Source of the DNA: Actinomycetota bacterium
Lineage (GTDB): Bacteria; Actinomycetota; AC-67
DNA length: 32,116 nt
Assembly: GCA_040905475.1 (NCBI GenBank)
Contig: JBBDRM010000010.1
Location: 29,244-61,359 of the forward strand
Reading direction: 5' to 3'
The notes below the pieces were generated by a model. The model ran no database searches. It worked only from the letters and a program-made list of their open reading frames with translations, and was not told the DNA's origin. Position numbers and translations under genes: made by a program. This document shows, in pieces, positions 23,598-31,846 of this stretch; the first letter of the stretch is position 1; each line of letters opens with the position of its first letter.

Positions 23598-24491
23598 TTA
23601 GCTCGCGCGTTTCTCTTCGAAACGTGAAGCGGAGGCGTCGAGCTTCTCGAGGAAATCGAAGATCTCCTCCCGCGCGCACTTCGCCTCGTCGTTCAACCCT
23701 TCGAGCTCCGCGAGCCGCCACTTCTTTAGAACAGGGACGAGCACCTGATCGTGGTGGATGCGCAGATCGTAGATCCCCGCGCTCGCGATCCGGATGGCCT
23801 TCTCGCGGAAGCCCGGCAACTCCAACCCGGGCATCGAGAAGCCGAGCACCTGACGGTTCATGGCGAGCACCATAGCGCTCGGGTCGACTTCGAGCGCGGA
23901 GCCGGCAACGTCCCGATAGAAGACGTAATGGAGGTTCTCATCGAGAGCGACGCGAGCCATCAACCGCTCCGCGGCGGGGTCGCCCGTGATCGCGCCGGTG
24001 TTGCGGTGTGCGATCCGGGTCGCGAGCTCCTGGAAGGTCACGTACACGAGACCGTCGAGCGGGCTCGGCATCTCGTTCGCGTAGAAGCCGCGGCCGACGT
24101 GATCCATCCGGCCGCGCTCTAGCGCCACGGGATCTACGCCTCGAGTGACGATGAGGTAGTCGCGGATCGCGATCGAGTGCCGCCCTTCCTCAGCCGTCCA
24201 GCGGCGGATCCACTCACCCCACGGTCCGTCGCCACCGAACATCTCCCAGATCGCGAGGTGGTAGTAGGGGAGGTTGTCCTCGGTGAGGAGGTTCAGCTCG
24301 AGCGCCGTCTGCGCGATCCCACCGAGCTTGCTGTCCGAGGCCTGCCAGGGATCGGTCTCGTAGTTCCGCCCCAGCTCGAAGGGCACGAACTCGTGTGGGA
24401 ACCATTCCGTTGCCGTCGACATGTGCCGATCCAGCGCGTTGCCGACGACCGGCTGCAGCTCGGTGAGCAGGTCTTTCGAGGATGTCAGCAT
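23598..24491 (-). CDS. Diiron acyl-ACP desaturase (FA_desaturase_2, DesA-like)
   Basis: A 297-residue soluble desaturase of the plant stearoyl-ACP and mycobacterial DesA1/DesA2 family, which inserts double bonds into acyl-ACP chains. All six diiron ligands can be placed: Glu71, Glu102 and His105 (EEGRH), Glu155 (FQELATR), Glu185 and His188 (DENLH). The ATG at 24491 has AGGAGG 5 bases upstream. It needs ferredoxin and a reductase, neither present here. Upstream lie a promoter and a repeated inverted-repeat operator (24513-24558), so expression is probably under a fatty-acid-responsive repressor. It is co-transcribed with the alpha/beta hydrolase that follows. Confidence 0.92.
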   Translation of the reverse strand: MLTSSKDLLTELQPVVGNALDRHMSTATEWFPHEFVPFELGRNYETDPWQASDSKLGGIAQTALELNLLTEDNLPYYHLAIWEMFGGDGPWGEWIRRWTAEEGRHSIAIRDYLIVTRGVDPVALERGRMDHVGRGFYANEMPSPLDGLVYVTFQELATRIAHRNTGAITGDPAAERLMARVALDENLHYVFYRDVAGSALEVDPSAMVLAMNRQVLGFSMPGLELPGFREKAIRIASAGIYDLRIHHDQVLVPVLKKWRLAELEGLNDEAKCAREEIFDFLEKLDASASRFEEKRAS

Positions 24492-24512
24492 CTCGCCTCC
24501 TAGTTCGTCCTG

Positions 24513-24558
24513 GTTACGCTGCCGTAACTTACTACCGCGTAGGTTACGTTACCGTAAG
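24513..24558. promoter_or_regulatory. Tandem inverted-repeat operator
   Basis: Two 16-base dyads start 30 bases apart: GTTACG-CTGC-CGTAAC (24513-24528, perfect arms) and GTTACG-TTAC-CGTAAG (24543-24558, one mismatch). Between them CTAC-CGC-GTAG (24532-24542) is a third dyad. Spacing of about three helical turns places the copies on the same DNA face. The pattern is typical for a TetR-family dimer site. It lies between the divergent desaturase and PAP2-DGK genes and overlaps the desaturase promoter. Confidence 0.65.
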
Positions 24559-24569
24559 AGCGAGGTCAA
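24541..24569 (-). promoter_or_regulatory. Probable promoter of the desaturase operon
   Basis: On the minus strand TTGACC (24569-24564) is followed after 17 bases by TAACCT (24546-24541), a modest -10. The second operator copy occupies the spacer and touches the -10, so a bound repressor would block polymerase. Confidence 0.45.
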
Positions 24570-24640
24570 ACACGCGCAACGGCCGCGGACGTCGCCCGAC
24601 GCTGCGTCGGCCCAGCTGATCCGGGGTAATTCTCCAGACC

Positions 24641-25996
24641 ATGAGTCGCAGAGAGCGGGTGCGGGAGCGCGTCCTCGGCAGCAAGAGAAGGTTCTACATC
24701 CCTTTCTCGTTGCGGCGGATGGACCGCGAGATCTTCGACTCGGTGGCCAGGTACCACTCACCGGTCCTCGACAAGACTCTCCCGAGGCTCGGGCGCGCGG
24801 CGAATCACTCGGGCGTCTGGATGGCCGCCGCCGGCGCGCTCATCCTGCTCGGGGGCCGGCAACGCCGCCGCGCCGCTACAAGGGGACTCCTTTCACTCGC
24901 TGCCGCTTCGGCGATCGCCAACCTGCCGGCGAAGTTCGCCATCCGGCGGCGACGTCCCGATGCGCTCCTGGTCCCGGAGCTACGACGACTACTGAGGATG
25001 CCGACCTCCTATTCGTTCCCGTCGGGTCACTCTGCCTCCGCAGCCGCTTTCGCGACTGGAGTCGCACTCGAGATGCCTCCGCTGGCCGTGCCGGCAGGAC
25101 TTCTTGCCACCGGCGTCGGGGCATCTCGTGTCTACACCGGTGCTCACTATCCGAGCGACGTTCTCGTCGGGATGGCGCTCGGAGCGGCGATCGCGCTCAC
25201 CTCCCGGCACTTTTGGCCGATCGTCCGACTCGATGGCACACATCCGCCGTCGCTCCGCACCACAGGTCACGCAGAGATCGCTCCGCAAGGCCGCGGCCTC
25301 ACCATCGTCATGAATCCGGACTCGGGTCCGGTGTGGCGCGATCCGCGGCCGGCCCTTGGCCAGGCCGTGCCCGAAGCGACCCTGATCGAGGCCACGGGCG
25401 ATGAGGTGCCCGCCCGGCTGAGAGAGGCGGCCAAGGAGGCCACCGTGCTCGGTGTGGCGGGGGGGGACGGCACGGTGAATGCTGCCGCCGAAGTCGCGCA
25501 GAAGCGAAAGAATGCCGCTCCTCGTCGTGCCGTCCGGCACGCTCAACCACTTCGCTCGAGACCTCGGGATCGCGTCGATCCCCGACGCGATCAGGGCGTG
25601 GGAAGGAGGAGTGATGGCATCGGTGGATCTCGCGGCCATCGACGGCAAACCGTTCCTCAACACTGCGAGCTTCGGTGCGTATCCGGAATTCGTCGACCAA
25701 CGAGACCGGCTGGCGCGACGGACGGGAAAGTGGGCTGCGACCGCGATCGCGCTCGCACGCGTCTTGAGACGATCGCAGCCGACCGAGATCGAACTCGACG
25801 GGGAACGGCGGCGGATCTGGCTCGCGTTCGTCGGAAACTGTCGCTATTCGCCCGCCGGTTTCGCGCCTGCCGTGCGCGAACGCCTCGACGACGGACGCTT
25901 CGACGTCCGATTGATCACGGCCGAGCGTCGGTGGTCGCGAACCCGGGCCGCCCTCGCGGCGATAACCGGCACCCTGGAGCGGTCGAAGGTCTATGA
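24641..25996 (+). CDS. PAP2 phosphatase-diacylglycerol kinase fusion, 5' part (frameshifted)
   Basis: The first 290 codons (to 25510) are the start of a bifunctional PAP2 phosphatase/diacylglycerol kinase-like protein. PAP2 motifs are complete: K98-x6-R105-P106, PSGH (127-130) and SR-x5-H169-x3-D173, in a multi-pass membrane domain that dephosphorylates lipid phosphates. From about residue 218 a DAGK catalytic domain begins (TIVMNPDSGP, then GGDGT at 274-278, the nucleotide loop). After AEVAQKRK the homology jumps to the +1 frame, where LLVVPSGTLNHFARDLG continues; the rest of this frame to 25996 is out-of-frame sequence. Removing one A at 25511-25512 would restore a product of about 499 residues. 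It diverges from the desaturase across the operator array. Confidence 0.82.
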   Translation: MSRRERVRERVLGSKRRFYIPFSLRRMDREIFDSVARYHSPVLDKTLPRLGRAANHSGVWMAAAGALILLGGRQRRRAATRGLLSLAAASAIANLPAKFAIRRRRPDALLVPELRRLLRMPTSYSFPSGHSASAAAFATGVALEMPPLAVPAGLLATGVGASRVYTGAHYPSDVLVGMALGAAIALTSRHFWPIVRLDGTHPPSLRTTGHAEIAPQGRGLTIVMNPDSGPVWRDPRPALGQAVPEATLIEATGDEVPARLREAAKEATVLGVAGGDGTVNAAAEVAQKRKNAAPRRAVRHAQPLRSRPRDRVDPRRDQGVGRRSDGIGGSRGHRRQTVPQHCELRCVSGIRRPTRPAGATDGKVGCDRDRARTRLETIAADRDRTRRGTAADLARVRRKLSLFARRFRACRARTPRRRTLRRPIDHGRASVVANPGRPRGDNRHPGAVEGL

Positions 25997-26141
25997 GGAG
26001 CACCTTCTCGACGGATTCGAGATGCGCTCCATGAACGGCCCCTTCCGCCTCGCGCGGGATGGAGAGACGTTCGATGGATCGGAGCGTGTATCGGTCGAGA
26101 AATTGCGGCAACCGCTCTCGGTCTTGATCCCGCCGTCTTAG
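25512..26141 (+). pseudogene. Diacylglycerol kinase domain, 3' part (separated by frameshift)
   Basis: From ATG 25512 the frame encodes 209 residues that complete the DAGK domain begun in the upstream frame: PLLVVPSGTLNHFARDLGI (substrate/nucleotide region), NTASFGAYPEFV, WLAFVGNCRYSPAGF and the C-terminal MRSMNGPFRLARDGE, which is the family's C-terminal beta-sandwich. Alone it lacks the GGDGT loop and cannot bind ATP normally. It may be produced with the 5' part through a ribosomal shift at CGA-AAG-AA, be a broken gene, or reflect an assembly insertion of one A; the last is simplest. The stop is one base from the convergent DedA gene. Confidence 0.8.
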
Positions 26142-26142
26142 A

Positions 26143-26847
26143 TCAATCTGCTCGCTGAAGGTAGCGCCCCAAGATGAAAGCCATCAGCCCCAAAGCCAAG
26201 ACCCCTGCGATCGTGATCCACTTCTTTCCGTCCTTGTACGCCTCGCCGAGGAGGTAGCCGGCACCGATCGCTTCCGCGATCGATAGCAAGCCTCCCACCC
26301 CGTCTGCGGGAAGGAACTCTTTCGTCTTCATGCCGGAAGATCCCGCCGCCGCGCCGACGAGCGTCGAGGGGAACACCGCGAGCCGGCCGATCACGACGAG
26401 CTTCGCCCCTTTCCGCCGTAGGAGCTTCTGCAGGGTCTTGATCTTCTCGACGGGTAGAACCTTCGTACCGATTCCGGGAAGCTTGCCTTTCCGGATCTCG
26501 GGTGCGAAACCCCGGCCCAGCGCGAACGAATGCCACACGCCAAGGATCGCCAGCGGTACGGCCGCTATGACGATCGCCAAGAGGTTCGTGTCGCCTTGCC
26601 GCGCCAGGAAGCCACCGGCCAGAAGGACCTCTTTCGTCGGTCGCATGAGGACGAGGACGAGGAAATGCTCTCGATACAGCACCGGAGCCAGCGGGATGGC
26701 GATGATCCCCATCACGATCCGGAAACCAGCCAGCCAGAGCAGGGGCATCCGGTAGCGTCGGGCCGGGCCTCGCGGTGCCGGGTTTGCGGCTCTCGAAGCG
26801 GTACGGCTTCGTCGCCTCGGTGACTTCGTCGCAGATCTCGTCGCCAT
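26143..26847 (-). CDS. DedA-family membrane protein
   Basis: A 234-residue integral membrane protein of the DedA (SNARE-associated/VTT) family, members of which flip or transport phospholipids and support envelope integrity. After a basic Ser/Arg-rich N-terminus (about 33 residues) come hydrophobic segments near 34-60, 85-110, 175-205 and 210-230. The diagnostic stretch is KLVVIGRLAVFPSTLVGAAAG with G-R and a proline in the re-entrant region, then LGEAYKDGKKW. A start at a later ATG (MPLLWLAGF) is possible, as the N-terminus is disordered and the ribosome binding site is weak. Neighbouring PAP2 genes on both sides suggest a phospholipid-related role. Confidence 0.78.
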   Translation of the reverse strand: MATRSATKSPRRRSRTASRAANPAPRGPARRYRMPLLWLAGFRIVMGIIAIPLAPVLYREHFLVLVLMRPTKEVLLAGGFLARQGDTNLLAIVIAAVPLAILGVWHSFALGRGFAPEIRKGKLPGIGTKVLPVEKIKTLQKLLRRKGAKLVVIGRLAVFPSTLVGAAAGSSGMKTKEFLPADGVGGLLSIAEAIGAGYLLGEAYKDGKKWITIAGVLALGLMAFILGRYLQRAD

Positions 26848-26893
26848 CGCCGGCTAGGTTTTCCGCGTCTCCGGCTGGGGCAAACCAACCGAC

Positions 26894-27655
26894 GTGAGAA
26901 ACGCGGCTTCTACATTCATCCGCAAACGGCTCGATCCGGCCGGACGGTACGGCCTGAGGACGACCCTGTTCGCGATCGCGATCATCCTCGCGGCGATCCC
27001 GTTCGGGTTCTTGCTCGACCAGGTGGTCCGGCGAGGGGATCTGATCACGGTCGACACGGCAGCCGCGCGCAACCTTCACCATCTGGTCGCCGGGCGCGAA
27101 GCGCTGGTCGTATTCCTCAAGGTCGTGACGTTCCTCGGGACACCGCCGTGGTTCTTCTTGATCGTCACCGTCGCGGCGCTCTACCTGTGGCGCAGGGATC
27201 GGTTCCGTCTCGCGGCGTACCTTGTGACGACCTCCATCGTGGGCGGGATCATCGATTCCGTGGTCAAGATCGTGGTGGACCGGCCGCGTCCATCATTAGA
27301 GGATCCGATCCTCCTCGCACACGGTAAGAGCTTCCCTTCAGGGCATGCGATGTCTTCAACCGTCGTGTACGGGGCTCTACTGCTCACGTTCATGCCCGCG
27401 ATCCCGAAGCGCTTCCGTCGATCCGCGATCGTCGCCGTCTCGTTGCTGGTACTCGTGATCGGCTTCTCGCGCCTGGCGCTGGGGGTTCACTACCTGACCG
27501 ACGTGCTCGGTGGTTATGCGCTCGGCGCCGCCTGGCTTGCAGCCTCGACCGCCACGTTCAGCATCTGGCGTACCGAGCGCGGTCGGAAGCCCGTCGAGCC
27601 CCTCGAAGGCCTCGAGCCTGAAGCCAAGCGGGACCTGCAGGTAAGCGGCAAGTAG
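26894..27655 (+). CDS. PAP2-family membrane phosphatase
   Basis: A 253-residue multi-pass phosphatase. The three catalytic motifs are intact: K125-x6-R132-P133 (KIVVDRPRP), PSGH (148-151) and SR-x5-H199-x3-D203 (FSRLALGVHYLTD). Such enzymes hydrolyse phosphatidate, lipid pyrophosphates or undecaprenyl pyrophosphate on the outer membrane face. Five to six hydrophobic segments are visible. GTG 26894 is the start, 46 bases from the divergent DedA gene, so the two may share a control region. The 40-residue hydrophilic tail (RTERGRKPVEPLEGLEPEAK) is cytoplasmic by prediction. It is a distinct paralogue of the PAP2 domain at 24641. Confidence 0.9.
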   Translation: MRNAASTFIRKRLDPAGRYGLRTTLFAIAIILAAIPFGFLLDQVVRRGDLITVDTAAARNLHHLVAGREALVVFLKVVTFLGTPPWFFLIVTVAALYLWRRDRFRLAAYLVTTSIVGGIIDSVVKIVVDRPRPSLEDPILLAHGKSFPSGHAMSSTVVYGALLLTFMPAIPKRFRRSAIVAVSLLVLVIGFSRLALGVHYLTDVLGGYALGAAWLAASTATFSIWRTERGRKPVEPLEGLEPEAKRDLQVSGK

Positions 27656-27679
27656 CGGCGACCGCGCGAGGCGGCCGGC

Positions 27680-28819
27680 TTACAACCCGAACGTCTTCGC
27701 CACGATCTCTCGCTGGATCTCGCTCGTTCCTCCATAGACCGTCGAGACGAGCGTCGTGCGGACGAGACGCTCCATTTCGTATTCGGTCGTGTATCCGTTG
27801 CCGCCGAGCATCTGCATGCCCTCGATGGCGACCTTCTTCGCGACCTCGGTCGCCTTGATCTTGGCCATCGAGGCCTCGCGCGGGAACAGCTTCGTCGGGT
27901 CCTCGTCGACCCTGGCCGCAACGTCGTAGACCAGCAGGCGCGCACACTCGAGCTCGATCGCCATGTCGGCGATCCGGTGCTTGATGACCTGGAACGAGCC
28001 GATCGGACGGTCGAACTGCTTCCGCTCCTTCACGTACTGGAGCGCGTCCTCGAACGCCCGCTGACCGACGCCGAGGATGAGCGCCGCGATGATCAGCCGC
28101 TCGACGTTGAGCCCGGCCATCAGCTGCATCCACGCCTGATCCGCCTGTCCCAAGACGTTGGCGGCGGGCACGAAGCAGTCGTTGAAAAACACGTCGTTCT
28201 GCTCGCGGCCGCCCATCGTCTCGATGCCGCGGATCTCGAGGCCGGCGGCATCGGTCGGAACAGAGATCATCGACAGCCCCTCGTGCTTCGAGCCGTTCGT
28301 ATCGGTGCGGCACACGAGCAGGATGTGGTCGGAGATGTGTGCGCCGGAGATCCACGTCTTGTGACCGTTGATCACGAAGCCGCCGTCACGTCGCTCGGCC
28401 CGGCACTTCAGCGAGCCGACGTCCGACCCCGAGTCCGGCTCCGACATCGCGATGGCTTCGTTCCGGCCGCGCACGATACCGCCGAGGATCTCGTTCTTCT
28501 GCTCCTCGGTCCCGAACCGCTGGTAGGCCCCACCGACGATCGCCGTCACGGCGTAGTGCGCGATCGGGAGCTGCCCGCGCCCGATCTCCTCGAGGAAAAG
28601 GCACAGGTCGACCATCCCGCCGCCGGCGCCGCCGTACTCCTCGGGGATCCCGATCCCGAGCCACCCCAGGTCGGCGACCTTCTCGTACAGCTCCTGGTTG
28701 TGCGGCGACGTTCCGTTGTTCGTGAGCGCGTTGCGCTGCTCGCGGCTTCCCGACTCTCGCTTACAGAAGTCGCGGATCGCCTCGACGAACGCCTTCTGCT
28801 CTTCCGACAGGCGGGTCAT
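27680..28819 (-). CDS. Acyl-CoA dehydrogenase
   Basis: A 379-residue FAD enzyme that forms the trans-2 double bond of an acyl-CoA. Family blocks include [14 protein letters not shown] (FAD/substrate region), [32 protein letters not shown] and [15 protein letters not shown]. The C-terminal motif reads YGGTSEIQR, so the MCAD-type catalytic Glu of YEGT is absent; Glu240 in LNVERLIIA occupies the site used by isovaleryl- and long-chain enzymes. The ATG at 28819 overlaps the thiolase stop as ATGA; a longer frame to 29971 is the thiolase mirror. Last gene of the operon that starts with the SDR. Substrate chain type is unknown. Confidence 0.92.
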   Translation of the reverse strand: MTRLSEEQKAFVEAIRDFCKRESGSREQRNALTNNGTSPHNQELYEKVADLGWLGIGIPEEYGGAGGGMVDLCLFLEEIGRGQLPIAHYAVTAIVGGAYQRFGTEEQKNEILGGIVRGRNEAIAMSEPDSGSDVGSLKCRAERRDGGFVINGHKTWISGAHISDHILLVCRTDTNGSKHEGLSMISVPTDAAGLEIRGIETMGGREQNDVFFNDCFVPAANVLGQADQAWMQLMAGLNVERLIIAALILGVGQRAFEDALQYVKERKQFDRPIGSFQVIKHRIADMAIELECARLLVYDVAARVDEDPTKLFPREASMAKIKATEVAKKVAIEGMQMLGGNGYTTEYEMERLVRTTLVSTVYGGTSEIQREIVAKTFGL

Positions 28820-30036
28820 CGCTTCGCCGCCCCAGAAGTTCCCGGCAGGTCGGCCTTGCGGTACATCGTCACGACGACCGCGCCGCCGAGCCCGATGTTG
28901 TGTTGGAGCCCCAGCTTCGCGCCCGGCACCTGACGAGCGTCGGCGGTTCCGCGCATCTGCCACGTGAGCTCCGAGCACTGCGCGAGCCCGGTGGCGCCGA
29001 GCGGATGGCCCTTCGAGATGAGTCCGCCGGACGGGTTGACGACCCAGCGGCCGCCGTAGGTCGTCGCCTGCTCGTCGACCAACGTTCCGCCCTTCCCCTC
29101 CTCGCATAGGCCGAGCGCCTCGTAGGTTATGAGCTCGTTGGTCGAGAAGCAGTCGTGCAGCTCGATCACGTCGACGTCTTCCGGCCCGTAGCCCGACTTC
29201 TCGTAGACCTGCTGCGCGGCCTTGCGGGTCATGTCCGACCCGACCAGCGAGATCGCGCTGCGGCGGTCGAACGTCTCCTTGGGATCGGTCGCCATCGCCT
29301 GCGCGACGATCTCGACCGCCTGATCCTCGAGGCCGTTCTCGCGGACGAAGTCCTCGCTCGCGAGGATCGCAGCGCCCGAGCCGTCCGACGTCGGCGAGCA
29401 CTGCAGCTTCGTCAGCGGGGCGTGGATCATCTTCGCGTCGAGGATCTCCTGGAGCGAGTACTCCTGCTGGAACTGCGCGTACGGGTTGTTCACCGAGTGC
29501 TTGTGGTTCTTCCAGCCGATCCAGGCGAAGTTCTCGGGCCGCGATCCGTAGCGCTCCATGTGCTCGCGGCCGGCGGCGCCGAAGATCTGCGGGGCCGGCG
29601 GCGACGACTCGGGCGCGACGAGCTCGAAGAGCTGCGTGTAGTGCCACTCGACCGGGATCGCGCGATCCATGAACGTCCCACCGAGCGAGCCCTTCTTCAT
29701 CTTCTCGAAGCCGAGCGCGAGCGCGCAGTCGACGATGCCACCCTCGACGGCCTGGCGCGCGAGGTAGAGGGCCGTGGACCCCGTGGAGCAGTTGTTGTTG
29801 ACGTTCACGATCGGGATCCCGGTCAGCCCCAGCTCGTAGACCGCGCGCTGCCCCGACGTGGACTCTCCGTACACGTACCCGACGAACGCCTGCTCGATCT
29901 TGTCGTAGGAGATCCCGGCGTCGGCGAGCGCCTTGGTTCCGGCTTCCTTCGCCATCTCGGGATAGTCCCACCCACGGGACTCGGGCTTCTCGAACTTGGT
30001 CATCCCGACCCCGACCACGAACACCTTGCGTCCCAT
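28816..30036 (-). CDS. SCPx-type thiolase (acetyl-CoA acyltransferase)
   Basis: A 406-residue thiolase that releases acetyl- or propionyl-CoA in the last step of beta-oxidation. Active-site blocks are those of the SCP-x/lipid-transfer thiolase group: Cys83 in [11 protein letters not shown], His294 and Cys296 in LHDCFSTNE, His344 in GHPLGATG. Such enzymes act on branched or sterol side-chain acyl-CoAs in mammals and actinobacteria. The ATG at 30036 has AGGGGG about 8 bases upstream. It is 20 bases after the MaoC gene and overlaps the acyl-CoA dehydrogenase by four bases. No SCP2 domain follows in this gene. Confidence 0.92.
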   Translation of the reverse strand: MGRKVFVVGVGMTKFEKPESRGWDYPEMAKEAGTKALADAGISYDKIEQAFVGYVYGESTSGQRAVYELGLTGIPIVNVNNNCSTGSTALYLARQAVEGGIVDCALALGFEKMKKGSLGGTFMDRAIPVEWHYTQLFELVAPESSPPAPQIFGAAGREHMERYGSRPENFAWIGWKNHKHSVNNPYAQFQQEYSLQEILDAKMIHAPLTKLQCSPTSDGSGAAILASEDFVRENGLEDQAVEIVAQAMATDPKETFDRRSAISLVGSDMTRKAAQQVYEKSGYGPEDVDVIELHDCFSTNELITYEALGLCEEGKGGTLVDEQATTYGGRWVVNPSGGLISKGHPLGATGLAQCSELTWQMRGTADARQVPGAKLGLQHNIGLGGAVVVTMYRKADLPGTSGAAKR

Positions 30037-30056
30037 CTGAAAACCCCCTGTCGTTC

Positions 30057-30908
30057 CTAGCGCAGAGTGATCGCCGCGTTCGTCAGTACCGGCAGTCCTC
30101 GTTCCTTCGTCGTCGCTTGGAGGACCAGCTTGTCGTCCTCGCGCCACATCGACGTCACGATCGTCTCGCCCGGGAACACGTGACCCGAGAAGCGAACCTG
30201 GTAGCGCGCCACCCTCGACACGTCGCCGCCGAGCTCGTGATCGACCGCCGCCTTGCACGCCACGCCGAACGTGCACAATCCGTGGAGGATAGGCTTTTCG
30301 AACCCGCCCATCGCCGCGAAGTTCGGGTCGGCGTGCAGCGGGTTCTTGTCCCCGCTCAACCGGTAGAGCAGCGCCTGCTGCGGCAGGGTAGGCGATTCGA
30401 CGACCCGGTCGGGCTCGCGATCGGGAGCGACGTTGCCGGGCTCCGGGCCGCGCTCGCCACCGAACCCGCCTTCTCCGCGGAGGAACACGGAGAATCGGTT
30501 CGTGAACAGCGCTTTCCCCGCGTCGTCGGTCGTGTTGGACTCGATGACGACGACGGCACCCTTACCCTTGTCGTAGATGTTCGCGATGCGCCCCGACGAG
30601 ACCACCTTGGCCTGGGTCGGGATCGGATCGGCGATCTCGATGTCCTGCTCGCCGTGGAGCAGCATCACCGGGTTGAAGGTCAGGCCGGGAACGCTGAACA
30701 GCCCGCCGAGCGCCCCGAAGACGGGGATGACGCCGAAGCTCGGAAGTACCTTGAGGTTGGCTTCGTAGGTGTATTCGAGCTCTGCGGGGTCGGTCGGCTG
30801 TGCGCCCGCGCCGACGCCGAGGTGGTAGAGGATCACGTCGTCGGGCTCCCATGAGGCCTGACCTTCGGGGAACTCGGCGCCCACTGCTTTATCGGGTTCG
30901 ATCGGCAT
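30057..30908 (-). CDS. 2-enoyl-CoA hydratase 2 (MaoC family, MFE-2-like)
   Basis: A 283-residue double hot-dog enoyl-CoA hydratase that adds water to trans-2-enoyl-CoA to give the (3R)-hydroxy product. The hydratase-2 motif is clear: [17 protein letters not shown] with catalytic Asp187 and His192 (D-x4-H), followed by [10 protein letters not shown]. Length fits the two-repeat form found in the hydratase part of peroxisomal multifunctional enzyme 2. AGGAGG lies 6 bases before the ATG. It is 9 bases downstream of the SDR, which supplies the matching (3R)-hydroxyacyl-CoA dehydrogenase; the two enzymes thus form a split MFE-2. Confidence 0.92.
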   Translation of the reverse strand: MPIEPDKAVGAEFPEGQASWEPDDVILYHLGVGAGAQPTDPAELEYTYEANLKVLPSFGVIPVFGALGGLFSVPGLTFNPVMLLHGEQDIEIADPIPTQAKVVSSGRIANIYDKGKGAVVVIESNTTDDAGKALFTNRFSVFLRGEGGFGGERGPEPGNVAPDREPDRVVESPTLPQQALLYRLSGDKNPLHADPNFAAMGGFEKPILHGLCTFGVACKAAVDHELGGDVSRVARYQVRFSGHVFPGETIVTSMWREDDKLVLQATTKERGLPVLTNAAITLR

Positions 30909-30917
30909 CGTGGCCTC

Positions 30918-31826
30918 CTAGGATGTGAGCAGCGGAACCGCGGCCGCGAGCTCCTCGGCGGCGTTGCCCGGGATGACGTAGCCGTCGGTGTCGCGGATCT
31001 CGTCGATGTGGTCGCGGATCTCCTCCGGCGTCGGCACCGAACCCTGCCCGCCGAACCAGCCGGGCGTGAGACCGACGAAGATGCGCGCCACGCGGCCGCC
31101 GCCGACGGAGAAGATCTCGTGTGTCAGCGTGGATTCCTCCGAGCACAGGTGCGCGACGAGCCCCGAAACCTGAGACGGATGCAGTTTGTCGGCGAGCGGC
31201 CCCAGGAGATCGCCGAGCAGACGGGTCTGCGCGATCGGCGCGATCACGTTCGAGAGGACGTTGTACTTCGCGCCCTCCTGCGCCAGCACGTTCGAGAGGC
31301 CGACGAGCCCCATCTTCGCGGCCCCGTAGTTCGCCTGACCGAAGTTGCCGAAGATCCCGGCCGCCGATGCGGTGAATACGAAGCGTCCGTAGCCGCCGCG
31401 CTCCTTCATGAACCGGAAGGCCGGCTGCGACACGAAGAAAGCGCCCTCCAGGTGCACCGAAAGCACGGCCTTCATGTCCTCGGGCGCGAGCTTCACGAAG
31501 GACTTGTCGCGGAGGATCCCGGCATTGTTGATGACGATGTCGACCTGACCGAACGCGTCGAGCGCCGCCTTGACGATCGCCTCGCCACCCTCCGGCGTGG
31601 TGACCGAGTCGTAGTTCGCGACCGCCTGGCCGCCGGCGTCTGCGATCTCCTTGACGACCAGGTCGGCGGCGCTCTGCCCCGCCCCGGTGCCGTCCGCGTT
31701 GCCCCCGAGGTCGTTCACGACCACCGCGGCGCCGCGCGAAGCGAGAAGGAGCGCGTGCTCGCGCCCTAAGCCGCCGCCGGCCCCGGTGATGATCGCCACC
31801 CGTCCGTCGAACCTGACATCACTCAT
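30918..31826 (-). CDS. SDR (3R)-hydroxyacyl-CoA dehydrogenase, MFE-2/HSD17B4-like
   Basis: A 302-residue short-chain dehydrogenase that would oxidise the (3R)-hydroxyacyl-CoA with NAD. The cofactor motif is TGAGGGLGREHA (14-25), followed by NDLGG, NNAG (100-103), catalytic Ser154, and Tyr167-x3-Lys171 (NYGAAK). The length and the C-terminal stretch past the core resemble the dehydrogenase domain of peroxisomal multifunctional enzyme 2. The ATG at 31826 has AAGGAG about 8 bases upstream. It heads the run SDR-MaoC-thiolase-acyl-CoA dehydrogenase, spaced 9 to 20 bases or overlapping, and follows a regulator-like gene by 20 bases. Confidence 0.93.
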   Translation of the reverse strand: MSDVRFDGRVAIITGAGGGLGREHALLLASRGAAVVVNDLGGNADGTGAGQSAADLVVKEIADAGGQAVANYDSVTTPEGGEAIVKAALDAFGQVDIVINNAGILRDKSFVKLAPEDMKAVLSVHLEGAFFVSQPAFRFMKERGGYGRFVFTASAAGIFGNFGQANYGAAKMGLVGLSNVLAQEGAKYNVLSNVIAPIAQTRLLGDLLGPLADKLHPSQVSGLVAHLCSEESTLTHEIFSVGGGRVARIFVGLTPGWFGGQGSVPTPEEIRDHIDEIRDTDGYVIPGNAAEELAAAVPLLTS

Positions 31827-31846
31827 CTCGCTGTCTCCTTTCGTTG

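Noticed and set aside
24513-24558. KstR-type sterol operator
   Set aside because: The dyads have GTTACG...CGTAA arms and do not contain the AAC-N2-GTT core expected for KstR.
25455-25467. Run of G residues as the cause of the DAGK frameshift
   Set aside because: The GGDGT motif encoded there and the conserved sequence just after it (TVNAAAEVAQ) are both in the upstream frame, so the shift must lie later, near 25511.
28820-29971. N-terminal extension of the acyl-CoA dehydrogenase frame
   Set aside because: The extension reads the thiolase gene in another frame; the ATGA overlap at 28816-28819 gives a normal-length dehydrogenase.
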